The notes: generated by a model from the letters alone, not told the origin. Positions 1 to 9,619 are shown, counted from the stretch's first letter. The stretch is DNA of 64,000 nucleotides from Vibrio sp. 10N.286.49.B1 (GCF_002873335.1 NZ_MCUW01000001.1:62001-126000); one strand, 5' to 3'. Numbers and translations: made by a program.

Positions 1-1823
1 TTGATACTTTCGTAACGGGCCTGATTAAACTCGCGAGTCGCAAAGCGCTGCAGGATCATATTGAGCAGCTGTGGTTGTTTCTTGCTAAAGCCAGAAATAG
101 ACAGAGTGACCCCGCCTTGGTGCGCGTACATATCATAGTTCAGGCCAGCAACCTCAGCCTCATAGGTTTCTTCTGAGAGTGAATCAAGGAACATTTCAAC
201 ACAAAGGCGAGTTTTAACGATATTTCGTGGTGTGCTTACTGAGTGTGGGCTATCAATGGCAATAAAAACCACACCCTTTGGCACGTTAAATTCGCTGTCT
301 TGAAGGTGCCATAGACGAAAGCCATCAAGCTCTTCCAATAATACCGGGTATTCACCGCTGGATTCGGCTGGGTAGCTGCTCAAATCATAAATGATGAACG
401 GGTTTTCTTCAGGCAATGAGAAAGGCAGATCCTGTGGGAGTGTGGACTCTGCTTCAACAAATAATGCACGCTGCTCATCGGAGAAGCGCTCGACGGAATA
501 GGGGGTAAAATACCACTCGGCTTCTTTATCAAAGTGTTGCTCTTTCGCGACAAGCGTTACCTTGAGATTGTTTGTCGTCAGTTGTTCGCCAAAATGACGA
601 ATGAGCGTTTCGTCGTACGCTGCCATCTTGTAGTCGCCGTACATGATGTCTTCAACCTGATAATTCTGCATGTTCATGACGAGGTGGCTGACCACATCCA
701 GAGGACGCGCTGGCTCTTGAAATTGAAATGCCGACTCTAATACTGCGCGTTTTTCAAGATAACGCCACTCTTGCATCCCATCCGTCTTGATTAGCGAAAT
801 ATACTGGAATACCGATTGTATGATGTCGTCGGTGTGGTTGAGCCCTTCTTGAGTCAGCGTCATACCGACAGAAAACTCCCGAAAGTTACTGCCTGATGCG
901 CCGCCACCTGCGGATAGTGACGTGATCCAGCCTTTGTTTTTCAAAAACAACATTAAGCTGCCGCTGCCTTCATGTCCCAATAAATTGGCAAAATAGGACA
1001 AGGGTTTGCTGTGGTAGTATTGGTTGGTCTCTGGCATCGGAAATGCCAGGGTCAATCGACGAATTTCTTTGATGGGTTCCACTCGAACCACGACACCGGT
1101 ATTTTCTGGCGTCATGTAGGGGGTTTCAACCCGTTTTCCTGCGCGTTGTTGATTAGTGACGGACCTGAATTTATCTTCAACCCATTGCTGGAGTTCATCT
1201 AGGTCATGCGGACCGATGAGTGCAAGAGTCATGAGATCCGCCGAGTACTCTTGTTGGTGGAAGTGTAAGATCTCATCTCGGATTGACTTGCCGTTTCGGT
1301 CGCTTAGCGTATCGAGATTGCCGACAGAGAACTTGGCGAAAGGGTGCGCCTGGTTGACGGTTTCTTTTTGTACTTGATATAAACGTCGGCCGTCATCGTG
1401 AAGTTTGAGTTTGTATTCTGAATCGACGGCTTGTCGTTCTTTATCTAGCGCTTCTTCGTTAAATAACGGCGCAGAAAAGAACTGGCTAAAGCGGTCAAGC
1501 CCTCGTTCAAAAGCGTTGGGGTAAATGTCGAAGAAGAAACAAGAATGCTCGGTGCCTGTCCAAGCATTATTGGAACCACCGTGTTGGCTAACAAAGGATT
1601 GAAATTCTCCCACTTTAGGGTATTTTTCAGTCCCGAGGAACAGCATATGCTCTAGATAATGGGCGAGACCTTCTCGATCGTCGGGGTCATCGAAGTGACC
1701 GACGTTCACGGCGAGCGCCACCGCCGATTTTTGAGCTTGTTGATCGTTAATCAGCAAGACCCGCATCGCGTTATCGAGGGTAAGGGTACGATAGGAACGG
1801 TTATCGTTAGGACTTAGATGCAC
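1..1823 (-). CDS. M16 (insulinase/pitrilysin) family metallopeptidase, partial at the left window edge
   Basis: About 607 codons are visible from the N-terminus; the C-terminal end lies outside the window. The start is read as GTG at 1821-1823, preceded by a GGAGAAG ribosome binding site. The inverted zinc motif HYLEH is at about residues 55-59, followed by the distal glutamate region (EEALDKERQAVDSEY) typical of M16 peptidases. These enzymes are clam-shaped zinc proteases that degrade small peptides; the full-length pitrilysin class is over 900 residues, which fits a gene running off the edge. I see no obvious signal peptide at the chosen start, so a cytoplasmic location is likely. It is divergent from sixA. 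Family is certain; the exact substrate is not. Confidence 0.9.
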   Translation of the reverse strand, partial: MHLSPNDNRSYRTLTLDNAMRVLLINDQQAQKSAVALAVNVGHFDDPDDREGLAHYLEHMLFLGTEKYPKVGEFQSFVSQHGGSNNAWTGTEHSCFFFDIYPNAFERGLDRFSQFFSAPLFNEEALDKERQAVDSEYKLKLHDDGRRLYQVQKETVNQAHPFAKFSVGNLDTLSDRNGKSIRDEILHFHQQEYSADLMTLALIGPHDLDELQQWVEDKFRSVTNQQRAGKRVETPYMTPENTGVVVRVEPIKEIRRLTLAFPMPETNQYYHSKPLSYFANLLGHEGSGSLMLFLKNKGWITSLSAGGGASGSNFREFSVGMTLTQEGLNHTDDIIQSVFQYISLIKTDGMQEWRYLEKRAVLESAFQFQEPARPLDVVSHLVMNMQNYQVEDIMYGDYKMAAYDETLIRHFGEQLTTNNLKVTLVAKEQHFDKEAEWYFTPYSVERFSDEQRALFVEAESTLPQDLPFSLPEENPFIIYDLSSYPAESSGEYPVLLEELDGFRLWHLQDSEFNVPKGVVFIAIDSPHSVSTPRNIVKTRLCVEMFLDSLSEETYEAEVAGLNYDMYAHQGGVTLSISGFSKKQPQLLNMILQRFATREFNQARYESI

Positions 1824-2155
1824 TTATCTTCTCCAGATTAAGCGAAAGCTTGGACGGGCATACCAAGCATCTGGTAAAAAACGCGTCGTCTCATGGGTAA
1901 CTCTAGTGTTCTCATAAATGCTACTAACAGTTGTTGCCAAATATTCATTAAACTCACTGAGTAGAATAATTATGACGGTTAATAAGAGACACGCAAAAAT
2001 AAAGTTACAATTTTTCTTAGTTTACTCATTAAATTGTTAAGAAAGTCGACGCCTTTAGCAAGTCAATTGATATAATTAATTTTTTATTCTTGAGTAATGG
2101 TCATATAGAGTCCTTTAAACATACTTTGGGCTCGCCGATTTGAACAGGTAAAGGT
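1824..2155. other. Divergent intergenic region between the M16 peptidase gene and sixA
   Basis: This 332-bp AT-rich spacer separates two divergent genes and must hold both promoters. No convincing -35/-10 pair, operator palindrome or small gene with a ribosome binding site was recognised. Confidence 0.5.
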
Positions 2156-2620
2156 ATGAAAGTTTTTATAATGCGTCACGGAGAAGCGGTTCATTATGCC
2201 GCTTCGGATGAAGAGAGAGCCCTAACTCCACATGGCGAAGCGTGTTCTCTTGAGGTTGCACGTGCATGTAAACAGAAAGGATTTTCATCGTTTGATATGG
2301 TTTTGGTGAGCCCTTACTTAAGAGCGCAGCAGACATGGGATATCATCAGTGCTGAGTTTAACGGCAAAGACGTTGCCGTATGTGATGACATTACGCCCTA
2401 TGGTCAGGCGGAAGATGTAGCGGAGTTTATCAACGCATTGACGAAAGTAGAGTCGTTAGATTCCATCTTATTGGTATCACATCTGCCATTGGTCGGTTAT
2501 TTGACGGCAGAATTGGTGGGCGGCATCAACGCGCCTATGTTCCCTACATCGGGTTTGGTGTGTGTGGACTACGATGTTGACAAAAGACAGGGCGAATTAC
2601 TCTGGCATCTTCACCCTTAG
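2156..2620 (+). CDS. sixA: Phosphohistidine phosphatase SixA
   Basis: A 154-residue histidine-phosphatase-superfamily protein with the catalytic RHG motif at residues 8-10 (FIMRHGEA), the second conserved arginine near SPYLRAQQT, and a second catalytic histidine in LLVSHLPLVG. SixA removes phosphate from phosphohistidine in signalling proteins such as the HPt domain of ArcB and the nitrogen PTS. Length matches the family (about 160 residues). An AAAGG ribosome binding site precedes the ATG. It stands alone, convergent with smrB, in a neighbourhood (sixA-smrB-prmB-aroC) also seen in enterics. Confidence 0.93.
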   Translation: MKVFIMRHGEAVHYAASDEERALTPHGEACSLEVARACKQKGFSSFDMVLVSPYLRAQQTWDIISAEFNGKDVAVCDDITPYGQAEDVAEFINALTKVESLDSILLVSHLPLVGYLTAELVGGINAPMFPTSGLVCVDYDVDKRQGELLWHLHP

Positions 2621-2648
2621 TCTGCCAATTCTGACAAAACACGTTTGA

Positions 2649-2668
2649 CCATCTGATGATTCAGATGG
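2649..2668. terminator. Hairpin between convergent sixA and smrB
   Basis: A perfect 8-bp stem (CCATCTGA / TCAGATGG) with a TGAT loop lies in the 141-bp spacer between two convergent genes. There is no strong T run on either side, so it is a weak or Rho-assisted terminator candidate, or a protective 3' hairpin. Confidence 0.45.
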
Positions 2669-2761
2669 CCTAGCTTCAACATGCTACTTATTGAGCGTAT
2701 TACTTATTTGAATGTCATGCTATTTGGTATGAATGATTTAGATTTGGGTCGCTTCAGCGCA

Positions 2762-3292
2762 TTATTTCTCAGGAATCGAGAGTAAAATCAACAATGCACC
2801 GTCGCCACCAAACTCGAGAGGGGCTTGGTGAAATGCCATCACATCGGGATGTTGTGCTAGCCAAAGAGGCGCTTTCTTCTTGAGTATGTGTTTGCCGATA
2901 CCGTGCATCACACAGGCACAATGAATGCTTTCTTTTACACAGTGAGCAATCATTGCCCCCAACTCACGCTTGGCTTCTTGTTGAGTCATGCCGTGCATAT
3001 CTAAAAATACGTCTGGGACATACACACCACGACGCAGTCTTTTAACCTCGTAAGTGGATACATCGTCACGCGCGTAACGGGTCGGGCCGTCTTCGCTCAA
3101 GTGAGGCACAAATTCATCAGAAAAATAGAACTCGGCATCAGAGGCCTCTCGATGCGTTCTTTTTGCTTCTTTCTGTTTCTTATTTCGGTTTGGTTGCTGG
3201 ACTATGGTATCCTGTCGCAACTTTTTTACGCCCTGTACTTCACCCCTAAAAAGGGCGAAATCGTCATCCGCGTCGGTGTCATTTTGGCTCAT
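2762..3292 (-). CDS. smrB: Smr-domain endonuclease SmrB (ribosome rescue)
   Basis: A 176-residue protein with a basic, probably disordered N-terminal half and a C-terminal Smr domain. The DxH motif is DMHG at about residues 98-101 (usually DLHG) and the second motif HGIGKHILK is at 130-138. In E. coli SmrB is recruited to collided ribosomes and cuts the mRNA between them. It is divergent from prmB; the two starts are only about 60 bp apart, so the promoters overlap. No clear Shine-Dalgarno is visible before the ATG. Confidence 0.92.
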   Translation of the reverse strand: MSQNDTDADDDFALFRGEVQGVKKLRQDTIVQQPNRNKKQKEAKRTHREASDAEFYFSDEFVPHLSEDGPTRYARDDVSTYEVKRLRRGVYVPDVFLDMHGMTQQEAKRELGAMIAHCVKESIHCACVMHGIGKHILKKKAPLWLAQHPDVMAFHQAPLEFGGDGALLILLSIPEK

Positions 3293-3355
3293 TTTTTAGA
3301 AAAACTCAGTGAACGTCGTTATTGGGTAGTATTGTAGCGCTTTTTGGAGGCAATT

Positions 3356-4288
3356 TTGGATAAGATTTTTGTGGAAGAGGCCGTTTCCGAGCTTCACTCA
3401 CTTCAAGACTTGATACGCTGGACTGTTAGCCGCTTTAATGCCGCGGGTCTTTTCTACGGACACGGTACAGACAATGCTTGGGATGAAGCCGTTCAGCTTA
3501 TCTTGCCGACATTATATCTGCCGATTGATGTACCACCGCATGTATTGAACTCTCGCCTAACGAGCAGTGAGCGCTTGCGAGTCGTTGAACGAGTCATTCG
3601 ACGCATCAACGACAGAACGCCAACCGCTTACCTCACGAATAAAGCGTGGTTCTGTGGATTGGAGTTCTTTGTTGATGAGCGCGTTCTTGTGCCACGTTCA
3701 CCAATTGGCGAGTTGATTGAAGCGCAGTTCCAACCTTGGCTAACAGAAGAACCGACACGTATCATGGATATGTGTACAGGAAGCGCTTGTATTGCCATTG
3801 CTTGCGCGCATGCGTTTCCGAACGCCGAAGTGGATGCTATCGATATCTCGGCAGATGCGCTGGAAGTGGCAGAGCAAAATGTTCAAGACCACGGCCTAGA
3901 GCAGCAAGTTTTCCCTATTCGTTCCGATCTATTCCGCGACCTGCCGAAAGACAAGTACAATTTCATTGTCACTAATCCGCCGTATGTGGATGAAGAAGAT
4001 ATGAACTCATTGCCAGAAGAGTTTACGCATGAGCCAGAACTTGGCTTGGCTGCTGGGAGTGATGGTCTTAAGTTGGTGAGACGCATTTTGTGTAATGCAC
4101 CGGATTATTTGACTGATGATGGCTTCCTTATCTGTGAAGTGGGTAACTCCATGGTACACATGATGGAACAATATCCGCATATTCCATTCACTTGGATTGA
4201 GTTTGCGAATGGCGGCCACGGCGTGTTCATGCTAAGTCGTGAACAGTTGCTAGCGTGCGCGGATGATTTCGCCATTTATAAAGACTAG
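3356..4288 (+). CDS. prmB: 50S ribosomal protein L3 N5-glutamine methyltransferase PrmB
   Basis: A SAM-dependent methyltransferase of the PrmB/PrmC family, 310 residues. The SAM-binding segment ([11 protein letters not shown]) is at about residues 137-147 and the catalytic NPPY motif at 207-210 ([11 protein letters not shown]). It methylates a glutamine of ribosomal protein L3. The start is chosen as TTG at 3356 because GGAGG sits at 3346-3350, 5 nt upstream; an in-frame TTG at 3344 overlaps that site and is less likely. It is followed by a strong terminator and then aroC, the same order as in E. coli. Confidence 0.93.
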   Translation: MDKIFVEEAVSELHSLQDLIRWTVSRFNAAGLFYGHGTDNAWDEAVQLILPTLYLPIDVPPHVLNSRLTSSERLRVVERVIRRINDRTPTAYLTNKAWFCGLEFFVDERVLVPRSPIGELIEAQFQPWLTEEPTRIMDMCTGSACIAIACAHAFPNAEVDAIDISADALEVAEQNVQDHGLEQQVFPIRSDLFRDLPKDKYNFIVTNPPYVDEEDMNSLPEEFTHEPELGLAAGSDGLKLVRRILCNAPDYLTDDGFLICEVGNSMVHMMEQYPHIPFTWIEFANGGHGVFMLSREQLLACADDFAIYKD

Positions 4289-4342
4289 CATGCCTTTGTT
4301 CGTGGCATAGCGCTCACGAATTACCGTCATGATTTCAACGAA

Positions 4343-4373
4343 AACGCCGCAATGATTATTGCGGCGTTTTTTT
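4343..4373 (+). terminator. Rho-independent terminator after prmB
   Basis: A perfect 11-bp stem (AACGCCGCAAT / ATTGCGGCGTT) with a GATT loop is followed by a run of seven T. It separates prmB from aroC. Confidence 0.92.
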
Positions 4374-4488
4374 GTTTGGGGCTTTACAACGTCAGGCTTT
4401 GTCGTCACTATGAAATCACGAAGAACAGACAGGCAGAAGAACAAGCTATTGTATTGAGGCGGGCTTGTTCTAGAAAACAGAGGAAGTA

Positions 4489-5574
4489 ATGGCAGGAAAT
4501 AGTATCGGACAACACTTTCGAGTGACAACATTCGGAGAGAGCCATGGTATCGCGCTAGGTTGTATCGTTGATGGATGCCCTCCAGGATTGGAAATTTCAG
4601 AGGCAGACCTCCAGGTTGACCTCGATCGCCGTCGTCCTGGCACATCACGTTATACCACTCAACGACGTGAAGCGGATGAAGTCAAGATCCTGTCTGGTGT
4701 CTTTGAAGGTCAAACAACAGGTACGTCAATCGGGTTACTGATTGAAAATACCGACCAACGCTCTAAAGATTATTCAGAAATTAAAGACAAATTCCGCCCT
4801 GGTCACGCTGATTACACATATCATCAGAAATACGGCGTGCGTGACTACCGAGGTGGTGGTCGCTCTTCAGCGCGTGAAACTGCGATGCGTGTCGCCGCGG
4901 GTGCGATTGCAAAACAGTACCTGAAAAAAGAATTTGGTGTTGAGGTTCGCGCTTATTTGTCACAAATGGGTGATATCAGCATCGATAAGGTGGATTGGAA
5001 CGAGATTGGAAACAATGCGTTCTTTTGTCCTGATGCCGATAAGGTTGATGACTTTGACCAGCTGATTCGCGCGCTTCTAAAGCAGGGCGATTCGATTGGT
5101 GCCAAGTTGCAGGTCGTCGCAACGAATATCCCAGTTGGTCTTGGAGAGCCTATCTTTGACAGGCTTGATGCTGACATTGCTCACGCACTGATGAGCATTA
5201 ATGCGGTGAAAGGCGTAGAGATTGGCGACGGTTTCGATGTGGTTGGGCAAAAAGGCAGTGAGCATCGCGACCCTTTAACCCCAGAAGGCTTTAGCAGCAA
5301 CCATGCTGGTGGCATTCTAGGTGGTATTTCTACTGGGCAAGATATTGTTGCCAGTATTGCCTTGAAGCCAACATCGAGCATCACCGTTCCGGGTGATACG
5401 ATTACCCGAAGCGGCGAAGCGACCCAGCTTATTACTAAAGGTCGTCACGATCCTTGTGTGGGTATTCGTGCGGTACCCATTGCAGAAGCAATGCTTGCGA
5501 TTGTACTGATGGATCATCTATTGCGCCATCGTGGCCAAAACCACGGCGTGACAACAGAGACGCCAAAAATCTAA
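4489..5574 (+). CDS. aroC: Chorismate synthase
   Basis: 361 residues, the usual length. It carries the chorismate synthase signature [18 protein letters not shown] at residues 16-33, the RPGHADYTY segment with its conserved histidine, the [11 protein letters not shown] signature, and [11 protein letters not shown]. It converts 5-enolpyruvylshikimate 3-phosphate to chorismate using reduced FMN, the last common step of aromatic biosynthesis. An AGAGGAAG ribosome binding site precedes the ATG. It is a monocistronic unit between two terminators. Confidence 0.97.
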   Translation: MAGNSIGQHFRVTTFGESHGIALGCIVDGCPPGLEISEADLQVDLDRRRPGTSRYTTQRREADEVKILSGVFEGQTTGTSIGLLIENTDQRSKDYSEIKDKFRPGHADYTYHQKYGVRDYRGGGRSSARETAMRVAAGAIAKQYLKKEFGVEVRAYLSQMGDISIDKVDWNEIGNNAFFCPDADKVDDFDQLIRALLKQGDSIGAKLQVVATNIPVGLGEPIFDRLDADIAHALMSINAVKGVEIGDGFDVVGQKGSEHRDPLTPEGFSSNHAGGILGGISTGQDIVASIALKPTSSITVPGDTITRSGEATQLITKGRHDPCVGIRAVPIAEAMLAIVLMDHLLRHRGQNHGVTTETPKI

Positions 5575-5617
5575 TCGCCTAGTGTGGAAGCACAACGGAT
5601 GCAACAAATATGAAAAT

Positions 5618-5640
5618 AACGCCCTTCGGGGCGTTTTTTT
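5618..5640 (+). terminator. Rho-independent terminator after aroC
   Basis: A 7-bp stem AACGCCC / GGGCGTT closed by a TTCG tetraloop, followed by a run of T. Confidence 0.92.
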
Positions 5641-5765
5641 GTATTGGTTCACGAAACATCGCATAAATAACGGAAATGCGTCATGGTCACTATAAAAATG
5701 ACGGCGACATGAAATTAGTCACATAAATAATATGGTTATAGGGTCAGACTATCTACTCCGGTGAC

Positions 5766-5876
5766 AAGGAGGTGCTTCTTGAGTAGAGGAATCCAAAAAA
5801 TGACATGGAAGACGAGAAGGCGGGAAACCGCCGACTCGACGTGTACACGTGTTTTCTATCATTTAAGGAGCCTGTT
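5766..5876 (+). promoter_or_regulatory. Structured leader with a strong unused ribosome binding site upstream of the EF-G-like gene
   Basis: The leader has three recognisable parts. AAGGAGG at 5766-5772 is a near-perfect Shine-Dalgarno followed 6 nt later by TTG (5779). That TTG opens a 54-codon frame running to 5943, across the start of the EF-G-like gene. A hairpin at 5813-5838 reads CGAG-AA-GGCGG-GAAA-CCGCC-GA-CTCG, a GNRA-capped stem with an internal AA/GA loop. The palindrome ACGTGTACACGT follows at 5839-5850. The true ribosome binding site of the downstream gene is AAGGAG at 5865-5870. The arrangement suggests translational attenuation or another leader-based control. This is inference; I cannot match it to a named riboswitch. 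Confidence 0.4.
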
Positions 5877-7892
5877 ATGTCCCATTATGAAATCAGAAAT
5901 ATTGCCTTTATTGGCCAAACCGGTACCGGTAAAACCAGCTTAATCGAACGCTTGCTTTTCGAATCGCACTCCAGCTCACACTTGGGGCACGTTGAAGATG
6001 GCGACACAATCACCGATTTTGATGACCAGTCTATTCATTATCAACACAGTGTTGAAGCTACCCCTATTTCTCTAACGTGGAATAAGCACCGTATCAACCT
6101 CATCGACACTCCGGGGCAAACGGAACTGATGGGCAGAACGCTCAGTATTTTCCCTGCGGTCGAAGCGACGGCGCTGGTCCTTGATGCGAGCACGCCTATC
6201 AATCAAGTGTCCGAACAGCTTTTTACTTTTGCTAACCAACAGCATAAGTGTCAGATGATCATCATTAATAAAATTGACGCGCATCCAGAACGGCTGATGA
6301 CCTACCTTGATGAAATAGAGCAACGTTTTGGTCCACAGTGTTTACCCATCAATCTTCCATCGGATAAACCCGCAGAAGTTGTTGATTGCTATTTTGAACC
6401 CAACATTGAGCAAACAACGCTATTTAGTAGTGTTGATGAGTCATATGAGCTACTGGTGGACCAAGTTGTCGAGATGGACGAATCCTTGATGGAGGTGTAT
6501 TTAGAGCAAGGCTCAGAGCTATCAGCAGAGCAACTTCATGATCCGTTTGAAGAGGCCTTACGAACTGGGCATGTTATACCGATCTGTTTTGTGTCGTCAG
6601 ATACGGGAGCCGGCTGTGATTTATTGCTGCGTACATTAGCTGAAATTATGCCAATGCCTGATGAAGGGAATCCGCCATTACTAGAAAAGCATGGCCAATC
6701 AGTGGCAATCAATTGTGATAAGCGTGATCATACTGTCGCGCATGTTTATAAAGTCAGCGTCGACCCTTACCTTGGCAAAATTGCTTATATTCGAGTCTTC
6801 CAAGGAGAGATTACCGCCGGCAGTCAACTCTATGTGGGAGAGAATAGTAAGTCTTTTAAGGTGGGACATTTATACTCATTGCAAGGGAAAAAACGTCAAG
6901 AGATTGCGTCTTGTAAAGCTGGTGGACTATGCGTGATGGTGAAAGTGGATGAGTTGGCTTTCGATTCGTTGATTCATGACTCCCATGACGAAGACGGCGT
7001 GGAATTTCGCACCCTGTTGTTTCCTGAGTCCATGTACAGTTTAGCTCTGACGCCAACGAAGCGTGGGGATGAACAGAAACTTTCCGATGTGCTGACGAAA
7101 ATTTTGGCTGAGGATCCTTCTCTTAAGTTGGAACATCGTGCCGCAACAAATGAAACGGTGTTGAGTGGCCAGGGTGAGTTTCACCTCACCATTGCACTAG
7201 AAAAAATGGAGAAGGTCTACAAGCTCAACGTCGATACTCATCAACCCAGTGTCGAGTATTTTGAGACCATTACTCGCCCAGCAGACGCGCGATACCGGCA
7301 TAAAAAGCAAAGTGGTGGCGCTGGACAGTTTGGCGAGGTGTCGTTATCGGTTACGCCTTTAGAACGTGGTAAAGGGTTTTCCTTCATTAATAAGGTGGTC
7401 GGGGCTTCCATTCCAACCTCATTGATACCGGCAGTTGAAAAAGGTATTCGCCAGGCACTGGAAGAAGGGGCGATTTCGGGGAACCCTATCCGAGACATAG
7501 AAGTGACGCTTCATGAAGGTAAATATCACTCTGTTGATTCCAAAGAAATTGCGTTTGTGATTGCCGGTAAAAAAGCATTTTTAGACGCAGTCAGGTCAGC
7601 GGGTCCTATTGTATTGGAGCCGATAGTTGACCTTGCGTTGGACATTCCCATGTCTTGTGTTGGTGACGTGACCGGCGATTTGTCGGGCAATAGGGGGTTG
7701 ATTGTAGGCACTGAGCAGACGGGGTACACCACCACGCGGTTGCAAGCAAAGTCGCCGGTTAATGAACTGCAAGATTATTCTCGTCGCTTGAAAGCGTTAA
7801 CCGGAGGTGAGGGGCGTTTTAGTATGACGCTGAGTCACTATGAGCCTGCGCCAGCCTCGATTCAAAATCGCGTATGTGCAGAGAGTGACTAA
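5877..7892 (+). CDS. Elongation factor G-like translational GTPase
   Basis: 671 residues with the EF-G domain order: G domain, beta-barrel, then domains III-V with the GGAGQFGEV segment. The P-loop GQTGTGKT is at about residues 13-20, DTPGQ at 77-81 and NKID at 131-134. Two features separate it from housekeeping EF-G. The catalytic histidine of PGH is glutamine (PGQ), and the RGITI switch I motif is replaced (HSVEATPIS). Both resemble the EF-G-like/FusA2 class, whose role is unclear and may not be translocation. The start at 5877 is supported by AAGGAG at 5865-5870; an in-frame ATG at 5805 lies inside the leader hairpin region. It is flanked by terminators and convergent with the TRIC gene. 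Confidence 0.88.
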   Translation: MSHYEIRNIAFIGQTGTGKTSLIERLLFESHSSSHLGHVEDGDTITDFDDQSIHYQHSVEATPISLTWNKHRINLIDTPGQTELMGRTLSIFPAVEATALVLDASTPINQVSEQLFTFANQQHKCQMIIINKIDAHPERLMTYLDEIEQRFGPQCLPINLPSDKPAEVVDCYFEPNIEQTTLFSSVDESYELLVDQVVEMDESLMEVYLEQGSELSAEQLHDPFEEALRTGHVIPICFVSSDTGAGCDLLLRTLAEIMPMPDEGNPPLLEKHGQSVAINCDKRDHTVAHVYKVSVDPYLGKIAYIRVFQGEITAGSQLYVGENSKSFKVGHLYSLQGKKRQEIASCKAGGLCVMVKVDELAFDSLIHDSHDEDGVEFRTLLFPESMYSLALTPTKRGDEQKLSDVLTKILAEDPSLKLEHRAATNETVLSGQGEFHLTIALEKMEKVYKLNVDTHQPSVEYFETITRPADARYRHKKQSGGAGQFGEVSLSVTPLERGKGFSFINKVVGASIPTSLIPAVEKGIRQALEEGAISGNPIRDIEVTLHEGKYHSVDSKEIAFVIAGKKAFLDAVRSAGPIVLEPIVDLALDIPMSCVGDVTGDLSGNRGLIVGTEQTGYTTTRLQAKSPVNELQDYSRRLKALTGGEGRFSMTLSHYEPAPASIQNRVCAESD

Positions 7893-7899
7893 CTCAAGT

Positions 7900-7939
7900 A
7901 AAGGTCTCGTTGTGTTTTGACGAGACCTTTATTCGTTTT
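7900..7939. terminator. Terminator between EF-G-like gene and TRIC channel gene
   Basis: A perfect 11-bp stem (AAAGGTCTCGT / ACGAGACCTTT) with a 9-nt loop lies between convergent genes. The T-rich tail on the plus strand is interrupted, and A residues on the left could serve the minus strand. Confidence 0.75.
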
Positions 7940-7965
7940 AAGTCCCAGGCACCAATGAGTCACGT

Positions 7966-8589
7966 CTAATGGATTGCTTCTTCGGTATCTAACTTGAAAC
8001 TAGGAAGTCGCCATTTAAAGCGCACGGCTGCCATGCGCAATGTATAACCTACGACAATGGTGATTATTGTTGTTGGCAGTGTATTAAAACCAAGCTCTAG
8101 TAGCCCCAAATAGAGACACGCTGCGACAACGGAAACTAAGGCGTATAGCTCTTGATGAAGAACTAACGGGGTTTGTCGGCAGATAAGATCACGTAGTAAT
8201 CCTCCAAATACACCCGTGACTAACCCTGAAACGATACAAATGAAAGGGTGCAATTCCATACTCAGGCCCACGTTAGTACCGATAATCGTGAAAACAACTA
8301 ATCCCAGAGCATCGAGTCGAATAAAGACGCCTTTCAGTCTAATTATCCATTTGGCAAGTCCGGTGGTTAGAACGCCTGCAATACAGGTGATGACCAAGAA
8401 CTCTGGGTTTTTTACCCAACCTAGTGGGTAGTGACCCAGTAGAATATCTCTTACCGTCCCTCCGCCAATAGCGGTCGCACTGGCAACAAGCATGACACCA
8501 AACCAGTCCATGTTACGTCGGCCCGCAGAGAGCGCTCCTGTCATCGCTTCGGCCGTAATACCAATAATGTACAAAACACTGAGTAACAT
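7966..8589 (-). CDS. TRIC-type (UPF0126) cation channel family membrane protein
   Basis: A 207-residue multi-pass inner-membrane protein built of two similar halves, each with a glycine-rich segment (GGGTVRDILLG near residues 42-52 and a second GGLLRDL segment) characteristic of the bacterial YadS/YicG/TRIC family. Bacterial members form trimeric monovalent-cation channels; the physiological role is not settled. It is a single gene between the EF-G-like gene and epmC, in the place where E. coli carries mepA-yfcA. Confidence 0.88.
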   Translation of the reverse strand: MLLSVLYIIGITAEAMTGALSAGRRNMDWFGVMLVASATAIGGGTVRDILLGHYPLGWVKNPEFLVITCIAGVLTTGLAKWIIRLKGVFIRLDALGLVVFTIIGTNVGLSMELHPFICIVSGLVTGVFGGLLRDLICRQTPLVLHQELYALVSVVAACLYLGLLELGFNTLPTTIITIVVGYTLRMAAVRFKWRLPSFKLDTEEAIH

Positions 8590-8795
8590 GATATGAATCT
8601 CAAAAGAAAAAGATGCGCTAGTGTAGGGGGGATAAGTGTTGTTGACGAATGAAATTAACTACAACGGAAACGTTTTACCGATAAATAAAACTAATGAATA
8701 AAAGAGAAATAAGCGAGAAAGAACAAAAGACAGATAGAGACTTTACCTTGTTGCCAATTCCATAGACAATATGACCCTAATATTTGCAGTATAAA

Positions 8796-9329
8796 ATGAC
8801 CATGCAGCACCAATATCAAGACTTAATTACGATTTTTAACCAGACTTTCAGCGAGTATAATACCGTTCTAGAGTTGGGTGGCGATGAGCCGATCTATCTG
8901 CCAGCCGATAAAACCTACGAATACCATCGTATTATATTTGCCCGCGGTTTTTATGCTTCGGCGCTACATGAGATCGCACACTGGTGTGTGGCTGGGCCGC
9001 AAAGGCGATTACTGGAAGATTTCGGTTATTGGTATGAACCCGATGGTCGTACTGAACAAGTCCAATCTGAATTTGAAAAAGTTGAGATTCGTCCACAAGC
9101 CTATGAATGGATTTTAGCAACCAGTGCTGGTTTTCCGTTTTCAGTAAGCTGCGATAACTTAAATGGTGATGTCGAACCTGATCGGTTGGTGTTCATGCAA
9201 AAAGTGAAAGATGAATTAGATAAGATATTGCAAGAAGGGCTGCCAGTTCGAGTGGCACAGCTTTCGCTTGCGCTCAGGCAGCACTACGGTACCCCAGAAT
9301 TAACCAGTGAACAGTTTATTGTTCGTTGA
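8796..9329 (+). CDS. epmC: Elongation factor P hydroxylase EpmC (YfcM)
   Basis: About 177 residues. The metal-binding HEIAHW motif is at about residues 58-63 and the family segments DEPIYLPAD, FGYWYEPDGRTEQVQ and SCDNLNGD are present. EpmC hydroxylates the beta-lysyl-lysine modification on elongation factor P. No Shine-Dalgarno is visible; ATG at 8796 or 8802 is preferred over an upstream TTG at 8784. yfcL follows 26 nt downstream, an arrangement also found in enterics, so the two are probably co-transcribed. Confidence 0.93.
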   Translation: MTMQHQYQDLITIFNQTFSEYNTVLELGGDEPIYLPADKTYEYHRIIFARGFYASALHEIAHWCVAGPQRRLLEDFGYWYEPDGRTEQVQSEFEKVEIRPQAYEWILATSAGFPFSVSCDNLNGDVEPDRLVFMQKVKDELDKILQEGLPVRVAQLSLALRQHYGTPELTSEQFIVR

Positions 9330-9355
9330 ACGACACAATTAGGACAACGTTTTAT

Positions 9356-9619
9356 ATGATTATTGAATACGAAGAACAGCTTATCGAAATTATTGACGCA
9401 CGAATCCAAGAAGCGTCAGACGACGAGTTGTTTGCTGGGGGCTACCTACGCGGGCACATTTCGCTATCTACGGCTTCTTGTGAGGAAGAAGAGATCGACG
9501 ACATTGCAATATTGAAGACTCGCATCCAAGTAAGCTTAGATGAAGCAAAATCAGAATTAAGCCCGTCAGATCGAACCATCGTTAATGCGCTCTGGGCTGA
9601 ACTGCAAGCGCTGGTTTAA
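9356..9619 (+). CDS. yfcL: YfcL family protein
   Basis: An 87-residue acidic protein (MIIEYEEQLIEIID at the start, SPSDRTIVNALWAELQAL at the end) of the small YfcL family, whose function is unknown. The start is ATG at 9356 with AGGA 15 nt upstream. An in-frame ATG at 9326 overlaps the epmC stop and would add ten residues with no family match. It sits directly behind epmC, likely in one transcript. Confidence 0.88.
   Translation: MIIEYEEQLIEIIDARIQEASDDELFAGGYLRGHISLSTASCEEEEIDDIAILKTRIQVSLDEAKSELSPSDRTIVNALWAELQALV

Noticed and set aside
7241..7498. A minus-strand frame inside the EF-G-like gene
   Set aside because: Shadow of the conserved GTPase frame, with no start signal.
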